Positions 55,318-64,000 of a stretch of 64,000 nucleotides of DNA are shown here, in pieces (within the stretch, counting starts at the first letter, position 1; every line of letters starts with the position of its first letter). The stretch spans positions 4,102,021 to 4,166,020 of the forward strand of contig NW_003314262.1 of the NCBI RefSeq assembly GCF_000143415.4, written 5' to 3'. The notes under the pieces are model-generated. The model was not told where the DNA came from. It ran no database searches and saw only the letters and a program-made list of their open reading frames with translations. The position numbers and the translations under genes were made by a program. Origin of the DNA: Selaginella moellendorffii. Taxonomy: Eukaryota > Streptophyta > Lycopodiopsida > Selaginellales > Selaginellaceae.

Positions 55318-56382
55318 CTACTGGTTTTCGGGAAGAAAGAATCGATCGAAGCTCTCGCAGCACGAAGACTTACAGGTGAAGTAGAAGATGGCACTGGGGA
55401 TTGAATTAAACAGGTAGAGGAACGAGTACATGCCGATGAGCAGCGGCATCTCCCAGAGCTTGGAGGAGAGATCGATGGCATACTTGTAGCCGGGAACTCC
55501 GACGACGCGGTACTGGAAGAGGCTGTCGATCGAAGCGGTGGCGGCGGTGGCGATGATGAAGAGCAGCAGGCCGACTTGGGTCCGTCCCCGGAGTATGAGG
55601 ATGGCCTTCATCAGCGCGGCCCGGCCCTGGATATCTTCCAGCATCGAGATGGTGATGGAGAGATTGGAGATGATCACCAGGTGGGCGAAGAGCAGCGAGA
55701 AGGCCAGGCAGATGGTGGCGACGATGAGGAAGAGTATGTCGACCGAGAGGCCGAGAGCTTGGAAGAAGGTGGTGACGACGAGGAGGAGGGAGAGGATGAG
55801 CGTGGTGCATGCGAGCATCACAGCGCAGATCCAGAGATAGGTGGCGATTGCGCGGAGGCAAACTTTGAGCGCCGCCGCGCGGAGGAAGCTATGGAGGTGG
55901 AACTTGCGCGAGGAGTAGAGGAGCGCCACTGCCCAGGAGATGGTGGCGCGTGCTGGGATGGCGAGGGTGATGTAGAAGGGGAGCTGGAAGGTGTGGGAGA
56001 CGAGGTTGTCGACGAGCTTGAAGCAGGCGGCGCGGTAGGATGGGAGGAACCAGACGCCGCCGCGGGTGGCGAGGGCGCTGGCCTCGATCCGCGCGGCCCA
56101 ATTCTCCACCACCGGGGACGTGATCCAGGCCTGGGAGAGCACGACGATGGAAAATGGCGTGGCGAGGAGCGCCGCGACCCAGAAGAAGAGCGAGGAGATT
56201 GCTCGCAGCGCTGCCACTGATTCCTTGATGATGTCCAGCGCGCCCAGGCAGTGGAATTCCTCGGGGCCGCGAGCGCCCATGATCCGGCGCTTGCTGGATG
56301 GAGCTGAGCTGGGCTTCACATTCTCGTGATCTTCATTGGAGGATGACCTAATTACCTCGTCGCTGGGCAGTCGATTATCCAT
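55318..56382 (-). CDS. Six-helix plant membrane protein of unknown function
   Basis: Intronless, 354 residues. A polar N-terminus of about 45 residues precedes HCLGALDIIKESVAALRA, then about six hydrophobic segments (SLFFWVAALLATPFSIVVL, LPFYITLAIPARATISWAVA, LWICAVMLACTTLILSLLLV, ILFLIVATICLAFSLLFAHL, VGLLLFIIATAATA, MPLLIGMYSFLYLFNSIPSA). The C-terminus has a Cys pair (CKSSCCESF). The architecture resembles the plant transmembrane family represented by Arabidopsis At1g69430-type proteins, but that is from memory and tentative. It converges with MBF1 (177 bp between stops) and diverges from the S-acyltransferase gene. The plus-strand frames across it, rich in Glu/Gly, are shadows. Confidence 0.82.
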   Translation of the reverse strand: MDNRLPSDEVIRSSSNEDHENVKPSSAPSSKRRIMGARGPEEFHCLGALDIIKESVAALRAISSLFFWVAALLATPFSIVVLSQAWITSPVVENWAARIEASALATRGGVWFLPSYRAACFKLVDNLVSHTFQLPFYITLAIPARATISWAVALLYSSRKFHLHSFLRAAALKVCLRAIATYLWICAVMLACTTLILSLLLVVTTFFQALGLSVDILFLIVATICLAFSLLFAHLVIISNLSITISMLEDIQGRAALMKAILILRGRTQVGLLLFIIATAATASIDSLFQYRVVGVPGYKYAIDLSSKLWEMPLLIGMYSFLYLFNSIPSAIFYFTCKSSCCESFDRFFLPENQ

Positions 56383-57116
56383 TCGTTGGCGCTCCAGCGC
56401 GAGTGAGATCGCGACTGCCTACCGCGATTTCCACTGTTAACCTAGCTCCAGCCCAAGAACAGGGGACCTGTACGGCGGCAAGATTATTGCACGGAATTAC
56501 GGTGAGAATATCGTACGGTTTCGAGAGAATGATTCCTGTACGGGTGATGACGCGGCAAAGCACCAAAACCAAGCAACCAACCAAAAATTTTGAGATAGCG
56601 TGGCGTTGAGATTTCTAAGGTTGACCGAGAAATACTTTTTAAAATGCTGTGATTGGAAATGTGGTCTACCAACCAGTGGCGGCCCGTGGCCCAAGAAGGA
56701 GCGCATCGTGCGGTCGCAAATGGGCCGTTCGAGCTCATCCCACGGCCCAGATCCGTGCGGTGATTTTTAATTTTTTCACCTACCCCGGCTTGCATTACCA
56801 TTACCACAGTAGATGGAAAGCAAATATTTACCGCGGGTGTGGGGCATTTGTGTGTTGCTGTGCTTATTGCGCGCATATGCCCTTGCCTGCATTGCGCGGC
56901 TAGCGATAGTTCCAGCAGCGGCGGCAAAGAAGCGCGATCCTTGCCCTAGCGCGCATCCGCGGCGGCGGCACGCATCCAAGGCGCCGGCCAGCGACCGGGA
57001 TCGACATCGAAATTCTCAGGTCAGGGCTTGGATCGTAGCTCCGGGGATGGATTCCGGGGGTTAGGGATTGCTGCTGGCTATGCGGCGGCTGTGCCGGCTT
57101 GGCGACACTGAGATCA
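56383..57116. other. Divergent promoter region between the membrane protein and the DHHC gene
   Basis: No coding sequence supported; GC-rich, with short overlapping frames only. It presumably contains both 5' leaders. Confidence 0.5.
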
Positions 57117-59768
57117 ATGGTGCGGAGCCACGGCTGGCAGCTGCCTGCGCACGGGTTTCAGGTAAATATGGCGCCGTGGAATTCGACCAACTGAGCGAGC
57201 TCTTTTTGCAGGTTGTGGCGATCACTGTGTTCTTCCTCCTCGTAGTCGCGTATTTCGTGTTTTTCGCGCCTTTCATTGGGCCCAATCCGTGGCAGTATAT
57301 CGTAATTGGGTGTTACTCGATCTTGGTGAGTCTTTCTTCGCAATTTCTCACTCTTGGGATTTGTAAGCGCTCAATTTCGTTAAATTTTCAGGCACTTGTG
57401 GTGTTCTTTCTTTACGTCAGATGCACAGGAATCAATCCTGCAGACTCCGGAGTTTTTGTTGGCCAGAGATTTCCCGAGCAGAATGAGTTGAAAGGGCTGG
57501 TCTCGGAGTCATCCGGAAGTGTGGTTCACAGACATGGAGCGTCGGAAGTTCCCTCCGGTGTCGAGGGCAACAGAGAAAGAGGGCTGCTGTCAGTTTGCTG
57601 CGGCCTGATCTGTGGCTGCCTTGTTTTGCCGGATAACTGGTGGAAGCAAGAGACATTGCCTACGCAACTGGACGAAGATGTCCTTTACTGCACACTATGT
57701 AACGCAGAGGTTTGAGTTCTTTCCGTGAGTATGTCGACATTGATTTGATAAGTTTGGTTTATCTCACGCAGGTTCATAAGTTCAGCAAACATTGTCGAAG
57801 CTGTGATAAGTGTGTTGATGGATTCGATCACCATTGTCGTGTAAGTGTTCATTCAAGCAGATGTAATATTTTTGTACTAACAGTTTTGCTTTCAGTGGTT
57901 GAATAATTGCGTCGGTAAGAAGAACTATCCAAGTTTTGTAGCGCTTATGGCAGCAAGTCTTATCTTGGTATCGTGTATTTCTGTTTTGAAGGAAATATCC
58001 TGCTTCTAATCTACTTTTAGACGCGCGCAGCTTATTTTGCAGTGGGGATCGGGTATTGCTGTCCTTGTGCGGTGTTTTGTTCATGAGGAAGATACGAAAA
58101 GCCAGATTGTAACGAAACTTGGTAATGGATTTACGCGAGCGCCCTTTGCAGCAGTTGTGGTAAGCCGTCATGGTTTATTTCGTCTATCAACAAAGTCAAT
58201 GTTTGCCTTGCTAGGCAACGTGTACTCTGGTTTCTGTACTAGCGTCAGTTCCCCTCGGCGAGCTTTTCTTTTTCCACGTTATACTCATGAGAAAGGTGTG
58301 TTGTGCGCGCAATCTGGTTCAGTGCTTAGTGTTTTATCTTTGTCCAGGGAATTACAACATATGAATACGTCGTAGCGATGAGAGCGCAAAACGAGCAACA
58401 AGGGCCATCCGTGGAAGGAGAAGCACTAAGTGCTCCATCATCACCAGGAAGTTCAACCGCGACTGGGATAACGGGCTCCAGCTCCCTGGGACTTCAATAC
58501 AGGGGTGCCTGGTGTACGCCGCCAAGAGTCTTCATTGATCACCAGGTACGTTTATCTGCTGTCGTGCGCTGTCGTTTATTCCATTTTTTCTCCTTGTTTT
58601 GATTTAGGACGAAGTTATTCCACATCTAGAGCCAGGAAGAGTACCGTCAACCGTTGATCCTGATTCTGTTCCGAAGCTAGACAAGAAGTCTCAGAAACCA
58701 CAAGTGAGGATAAGTGCATGGAAGCTGGCAAAGCTGAATCCAACTGAAGCTGCCAAGGCCGCAGCAAAAGCCAGGGAAACCTCGTCGGTTATAAAGCAGA
58801 TACCAGGCAAAGGGGTAGAGATGGACTACAGTTCAAGTGATGTAGGCAGCAGCAGAAGCAGTGCCAGTACCGACTTTGCTACAATGCGTGGGAAAAGAGC
58901 TGACGAGGGGCGGTTTTCGGCCTCGAAACTTGTCGTGCCGCGCCCAAGAGAGGAGTACAATATCCACTTCGATTCGGGAGACAACGTGACCTCGAGCAGA
59001 AGCAGCATCAGCAGTCCCAGGCATGTCTTGAACGACTCGGACGGATTGAGTCCTCTACCTTCGAAGCCGAACTATGCTCCAACCGGCACACTGCGCCTGT
59101 CAACTCCTCGCTCACTCGGATCAACACAAGAATCTACGGTTCGTACCTCCAACCTGAGACCCTTCACTCGTCCTCAGCGGTACACACTTTGGGGGGCTGG
59201 GAAATATGGTGGGAATGATTCTTCGAGCCTGGATAGCTTAGAGGACAGGGCGTCGGGATTCCTGGGTAGACCAAAGGGTGGTGACGGGAAGGCGAGTCCG
59301 GGGAAGAAGAACTCCGTGTTCTCTTACATCAGGCAGGCATGGCCGGAGGTATCGGTTCCTGCCTCGTCCTACGATATAGAAAGCGGGCAAAGAACAGCAC
59401 GCCCAGCGTTCGTCCCAGCCACAGAGAGCACGTCAAACCTTCCAAGCACAATGCGAAAGGCTCAAGACGCTCCTCTCCGGAAGGCTGACGACCTCTTGTA
59501 CCCGGAGAACAGCATTTTCTTCGGTGGACCTCTTCACGTCCCGGGCACAGGGAAGCCGAGCCCTCAGCAGCATCAGCAGCAGCAGCAGCAGGAGCAACAA
59601 CAGCATCAAACGACGCGTTTCAATGCTGCTCCCAGATCGGCCACCGAGTCGGCAGTTTTCCAGTCGGGTAGGCAGCCTTTTCGGGGATCAGCAGCTCGAT
59701 CGTATTCTCCAGTTTTTGCCCCTCGGTTTTTCAATCCGGGAGGTGGAGGCTATCCTCCGGCAACTTAA
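57117..59768 (+). CDS. PAT: DHHC-type protein S-acyltransferase (palmitoyltransferase)
   Basis: Nine exons: 57117-57161, 57212-57325, 57392-57709, 57772-57840, 57896-57967, 58031-58159, 58215-58295, 58348-58545, 58608-59768; 728 residues, matching the long plant PAT group. It transfers palmitate to cysteines of membrane proteins. The N-terminus [12 protein letters not shown] is the conserved start of this group; a longer frame from 57068 ignores the first intron. Order: two membrane helices with TGINPAD, a Cys-rich domain [28 protein letters not shown] (DHHC), two further helices and a GITTYEY (TTxE-type) motif. The long Ser-rich tail contains [19 protein letters not shown], and a Gln/His-rich tract lies near residue 665. 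All catalytic residues are present. Confidence 0.92.
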
Positions 59769-60289
59769 TGGGTTCTTTGCGGCAGGGGGGACTTTTGAGT
59801 TTGGGGAGTTTTCGGGATTTTTTTTAAGGCAAGTGTTTTGCTCTCGTTGATTAGATTCCTCGTTGTGTGATTCGAGTAGCTGCTAGATAGTTTAGGACGA
59901 GATGATGGGAACTGACGAACTGCTTGATTTGTTTTTGCTTTTTCTTTGCAGGTGTCTGATGGCCCTCGTGAAGACGACGTTCTTTTCACATTCTCGCAGT
60001 TATATGAGATGTTCAAATGACGTGTAGGGAGTTCTAGATGACTCAGGTCTGTGTACATTTCATTCATGCAACGAACTAAATTGATAGTGGAACTTTTCCA
60101 CGCTTTTATTATCACTAATTTGATAGTGGAACTTTTCCAAGCTTTTATAACGGTTTTTCGAGCAGGTAAAGCTCGGCTATGGAGTTCCAGACTTGAATGG
60201 ATTCTTTGGGAATACTTCCGATGGATTTGCTTGGAGCTCCATAGCTGGATATTTGTAAAGAGCATCTCTCGCAAAAAAAATTTATCCGG
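59769..60289. other. 3' flank of the DHHC gene
   Basis: Probable 3' UTR, then intergenic DNA up to the inverted repeat arm. It contains a 39-bp tandem duplication at 60078-60155. Confidence 0.5.
60078..60155 (+). repeat. 39-bp tandem duplication
   Basis: TTGATAGTGGAACTTTTCCA occurs at 60081 and again at 60120, each followed by .GCTTTTAT. Confidence 0.85.
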
Positions 60290-63200
60290 TTTATATTTTT
60301 AAGGCCGACCCTAATGGGAACCCTAATTTTATTCTTGGCATATACCTTTCATTTCGGGAGGATGGCGAGAAATGGCGAGGCGCATCGCGAATCCAAGGTA
60401 CTACCAAGGAGTAGTTGTCGTAGCCGCGGCTCCGTCCTTTTGGGAGCTGCTAGTGCTGTGGGTTGTGGTGCTGGGCATGCTCTCGTTCTTGGTGCTCTCG
60501 CTGCTCGTTTTCAACTTCTGGAAGCGCAACACTCAGCAGCCAAAGGGACGACGAGTTTTCGCGCAGCGACGACAATCCACACTCACAGCTTTCGCGCAGC
60601 CCAGCAGGGGGTGCTCATTTTGCTGCATCGACATCAACTTGCTCAAGCTCAAGACAAGTAAGCATTTTCCAATTTTTTTTATGAAAGGGGTGTTTAGTTT
60701 TGGTGTTTACCTTTATTCCACTTGTTTCTAACCTCTGTTTACAGTGTCCGGGATTCGGAATATTGACTTTGGCCGGACTTCTGCTGTACGACCATCGAGT
60801 AATAACCCAATCTTCTATGCTCCTCGAATGTAAGTTCTCCTGTTTATCTTCCAAGGCCTGGCTGACTTTGATTTGTTTCTTCTCTTTTTTTTTCATAGAC
60901 CTTCTTGACTACCAGAACTCGAGAATGATCCCAGGTGTTGTTCTTGACTTCCAGAGCTCAAGAATGGTGCCAGAGGTTCATAGCGGCTCCCTTGACACTG
61001 ATCTAGCTGAGCTGCCACGGAGCGTTGTTCCACAGCCTCCAATCACCTCGGAAGTTCGTTTGCCTTTGACAATGCTCAACTTTGCGACCCCTCCGGCTTT
61101 CATGCCTGGTCAGCTGCAGCAAGAGCAAAGCCATCACGACATAACGACTGCATCCAGCGTGAGCTTTGAGCCGCAGTTACTGCTGGAGAGTGACAATGAA
61201 GTAAGCCCACTCTGCTTTTCATATTGTCACTAACACACACCTGATGCAGTTTCTCAAGCGCTTGGAGGTTGTCTCTGAGCTCCTTATCGCAAGCTCAATC
61301 CAGGAGTCACGCATGGCCATGGCTTGTGTTGGTTATGGCCAGCTACAGTGTTTGCTCATGATCTTGCTTCAGCAGCAGAGTCATGACGATGGTGTGCTCA
61401 ACACGTCCAATGAGGTAAGCTTTCTCGTCTTTCCAGTCTACTTGGAGTCATTTTCTAATATCTTTGTCCATGCAGTTTTCACGTACGCTGGTAAAGCACA
61501 CAAGAGAAGCCAAGTGTACATTCCTCGACCTCAATCAAGACATATCGGTCTCACAACTCTACGGCCAAGACTTTATGCCTCTGCAGCGTCAATCAGTGAT
61601 CATCAAGGGATCACGGGGCAATGCAATCTTCACGCTCCAGGTGATTAGTGCGCTCGGCTTAATTCCCGGATGTGGTTCGGAGTCCTACAACTCTAGCGTA
61701 AGAATACTTTCCATATTCCTTGGCTCAGTGGTTCCGAGTCCACTAAATGTAAGTAGATCTTTTCCTGGCTCCACACTTAACACTTGGCTTCTATCGTTGC
61801 CGGAGCTGGCAAGTGGTGCTCGTTCTGTTCTTCGCATCACCGGCGGCATGGAAGCCCCTCTTCCTGGTCGGCTTGGTGCTCGACTGCTGCTCAACAATCT
61901 ATGCTGTTCACGCTTTTCTGGTGATCTTTCCTTGTGGACTTGTGTGGAGCTCCAGGTGCCGAGTTATCCATCACTGTTTGAGTTGGCGGTGCTCAAACTC
62001 AACACAGTTATTCCGCAGCCTCCAATCACCCCACTGCTTATCAAGCTAGTCTGCGTCAACTTTCAAGGAGGTTACAATACTAACAGTAAGCTGCTTATGT
62101 TTTTGTTTGCATCATCCTTATCAAGTGTTTTGGTTTGAAGTTCCAGCAATCTGCGAGCGGGGAAGTACATCGCGACATTGTGCCTGAGCGAGGAAAACAG
62201 AAAGCTCCTTGGTTCCTTGGTGTTCGGCTGCTGCTCAACAATGATGAAAGCCCTCCATGCTCTTTACGATTTTGTGGCGCTCTTTTCTCCGGAACTTGTG
62301 TTGAGCTCCAGGCGCCGACTTATCCATCACTAATCGAGCGAGCGTCACTTTATGAACCATATCGTAAGCTGCACTTCAGATTTTCGTTCTTTACGATACT
62401 TGACGACAATTGGTTTACACACTCAGCGTCTTGGACGTTCTGGACGCGATTTCATACTGGCAAACCCCAGCATTTGCTGGTTATCGGGGAGCGGAGAGTC
62501 ACACAGATGTTTGGGCCCCGGAGGGAGTGCTCGTTTTGTGTCATCGACATCAGCAAGATCACGCTCAAGACAAGTAAGTTTTTTCATTCTTTTTTATAAA
62601 ATCATGCCCCTTAGTTTTGTTTTTTACTGTTTTGACAGTGTCGGGGCTTACTTTCCCGTGGCATCGTGCGTTGGAATCAACACTGCCTGATGATCACAAT
62701 GCTTATACAGATGTAAGTACTCTTCCAAATTCCTTGTGGATTTTAGCTCTGAATTTATGTGTTGATTGAGCAGGAGGTCTTTGACATGTTTATTAATCTT
62801 ATTCACGCGTCAAAAGGTGGCTGGAAATATTCTAATTTACATGTACGTTTGAATTCAATTTTCATTCGATGCTTTTTGGATCTTTTATATTAATTTGCGA
62901 ATGCAGGAACTATATGCTGGCTTTAAAGACGCTTGGCTTTTGCGTGGTGGCCAATTTCGGGCTCAGGGACAAGAGCTGCTAAGGCGTGGTGCTCCGCCTT
63001 TTGTAAACTATGAGTGGGAAAGTCACAACATTCTATCTGAGCTAGAAAAACAAGAAGCGGACAGCTTGGATGATCAGTCAGACGACGGTGCTGTTTTGCC
63101 ACCATCCATCCATCAACTTGGAAGCTCTTGCAACTTCTTGGAGGTGATACCGATTGCGGCGGATTGCTCCTTCGAGGATTTGGACCTCCAAGTTCGTGGT

Positions 63201-64000
63201 TCAAGACGATCCTGTAGCTCCCACGTAAGTATTCTTTCCGTTTCTCATGGATGTTATACCTGAATATAAGTTATGCAGTTTTCGGATGCCATCTTCAAAG
63301 ACGCAGGAGGAGATTTGATGGGGCACGAGCCAGCTGGAGACCTGGAGAATGGCTGGGAGGAATTTCCGAGCTGCCGATGGAGCGACTTTTCCGAATTGGT
63401 GAGCGATGAGCAAGGAGATAGTGCTGTTTGTGGAGATCCGTGAAGCTGATCAACCTGGGAGCTCAGAGAACGAGGGTGATTTGACGCGTTATGCAGCAGC
63501 AGAACTGCTAGATGCAGTACCAGCGACAATGTTAACAACCTTGACATTCATGGGCGACATTGCGACACCATTGTTTTGTGCCACTTTCTCTTCTCCTTTC
63601 AGCAGCCACTGACACGAACACTTGAACAGGTATAGAGAAGGCGATAAGTGGTGCTATCAGAATAAAACAGAAGGTGTGCTAGCCATTTTCAGCGTATGCA
63701 GCACCTATACAGCGGCAGAGACGATTTTGGCAGCTTGATGGTTGAACGAGGCAAAGGATCTGAATCCAGCGAGCTCTCAGCGCTCTCACTTTCACAGATA
63801 ATTGAAGTTGACACGATGACGATCAGTATGGAGGCACAATTCTATTTTCGTCACGCTGGGGTCCAGATGGAGCGGCTCTTGAAGAAGAAGAAGATAATGT
63901 AATCTATAAAGTGGGCAACAACACCAAAGCATCTTCTGCTTGGAGTTACGCGCGGCTGGACGAGGCTCAGGTGGCTCTCGGAAGTTTTAGAATGCCCGCC
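60290..64000 (+). repeat. Right arm of the large inverted duplication (continues past the window)
   Basis: Matches the reverse complement of 44020-47375 over exons, introns and 3' flank. The last matching block seen (GCGGCTGGACGAGGC near 63950) is still homologous, so the arm probably extends beyond the window. Confidence 0.85.
60372..63443 (+). pseudogene. Unrecognised membrane-anchored protein gene, copy B (inverted duplicate)
   Basis: Exons 60372-60657, 60745-60829, 60899-61200, 61250-61414, 61476-61697 and later ones mirror copy A. Exon 4 is intact here (165 nt), unlike in copy A. Lesions of its own: exon 2 is 85 nt instead of 99 (14-bp deletion, frameshift), a 6-bp deletion near 61795 removes the acceptor AG before the exon equal to A's exon 6, and one extra G near 62160 shifts the next exon. 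The 3' end is longer than in copy A: after DDQSDDGAVLPPS it continues through SCNFLEVIPIAADCSFEDLD, a GTAAGT donor and a further exon FSDAIFKDAGGDLMGHEPAG to a TGA at 63441. The two copies are thus broken at different places. Confidence 0.65.

Noticed and set aside
55576-56220. Plus-strand frame of 214 codons rich in Glu and Gly
   Set aside because: Antisense to the hydrophobic minus-strand membrane protein; Leu/Ala/Ile-rich codons read backwards give this composition.
57068-57211. Extended N-terminus for the DHHC protein from 57068
   Set aside because: It reads through an intron; splicing at 57161/57212 from the ATG at 57117 yields the conserved [12 protein letters not shown] start.
1-64000. 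CRISPR arrays, bacterial operons or prokaryotic origins
   Set aside because: The window is spliced plant nuclear DNA; no array of spaced identical repeats was found.

Overview
The window looks like nuclear DNA of a seed-free land plant, most likely a lycophyte such as Selaginella (inferred). It has compact, GC-richer plant genes with introns of about 50-70 bp, plastid-targeted proteins, an auxin response factor, germin-like proteins and a non-specific lipid-transfer protein. These alternate with AT-rich blocks of decayed LTR retroelements. One 100-base run of N (36037-36136) and one stretch of apparently low-quality sequence (about 32815-33128) show it is a draft assembly.

Layout. 1-2677: the start of a leftward gene (REX1-B-like) and a rightward TMEM209-like membrane protein share a 72-bp intergenic promoter. 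2678-12300: a decayed Ty3/gypsy copy (3232-5685), a nearly full-length but inactivated Ty3/gypsy element (5973-11561) carrying an intact miniature LTR element (TRIM, 8976-9547), then a broken copy of the 3' end of the TMEM209 gene (12090-12275). 12564-26331: functional-looking genes: plastid beta-ketoacyl-ACP synthase I (with a one-base frameshift), a lipid-transfer protein, a class-B auxin response factor and, on the minus strand, eEF2. 26581-32609: an uncharacterised two-exon gene, an F-box pseudogene, a broken germin copy, an unknown multi-pass membrane protein and coding remnants. 32815-40400: low-quality sequence, a decayed TRIM, several decayed copies of a short non-autonomous LTR family around the gap, and a solo TRIM LTR. 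40400-48920: two nearly identical germin-like genes, each preceded by a pentatricopeptide (PPR) gene fragment, flanking a large minus-strand gene of an unrecognised family. 48921-53225: AT-rich DNA and a degenerate minisatellite. 53226-59768: plastid ferritin, MBF1, a minus-strand membrane protein and a DHHC S-acyltransferase. 60290-64000: an inverted second copy of the unrecognised gene.

How it fits together. The conserved genes cover unrelated housekeeping functions (fatty-acid synthesis, translation elongation, iron storage, transcription co-activation, protein S-acylation, auxin response) and form no pathway. The accessory region is dominated by duplication: direct duplication of PPR fragment plus germin, inverted duplication of the unknown gene with different disabling lesions in each copy, partial duplication of TMEM209, and successive waves of LTR elements. 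The most noteworthy items are the textbook-complete TRIM with its two older relatives, and the inverted duplicate of an undescribed membrane-anchored protein family.
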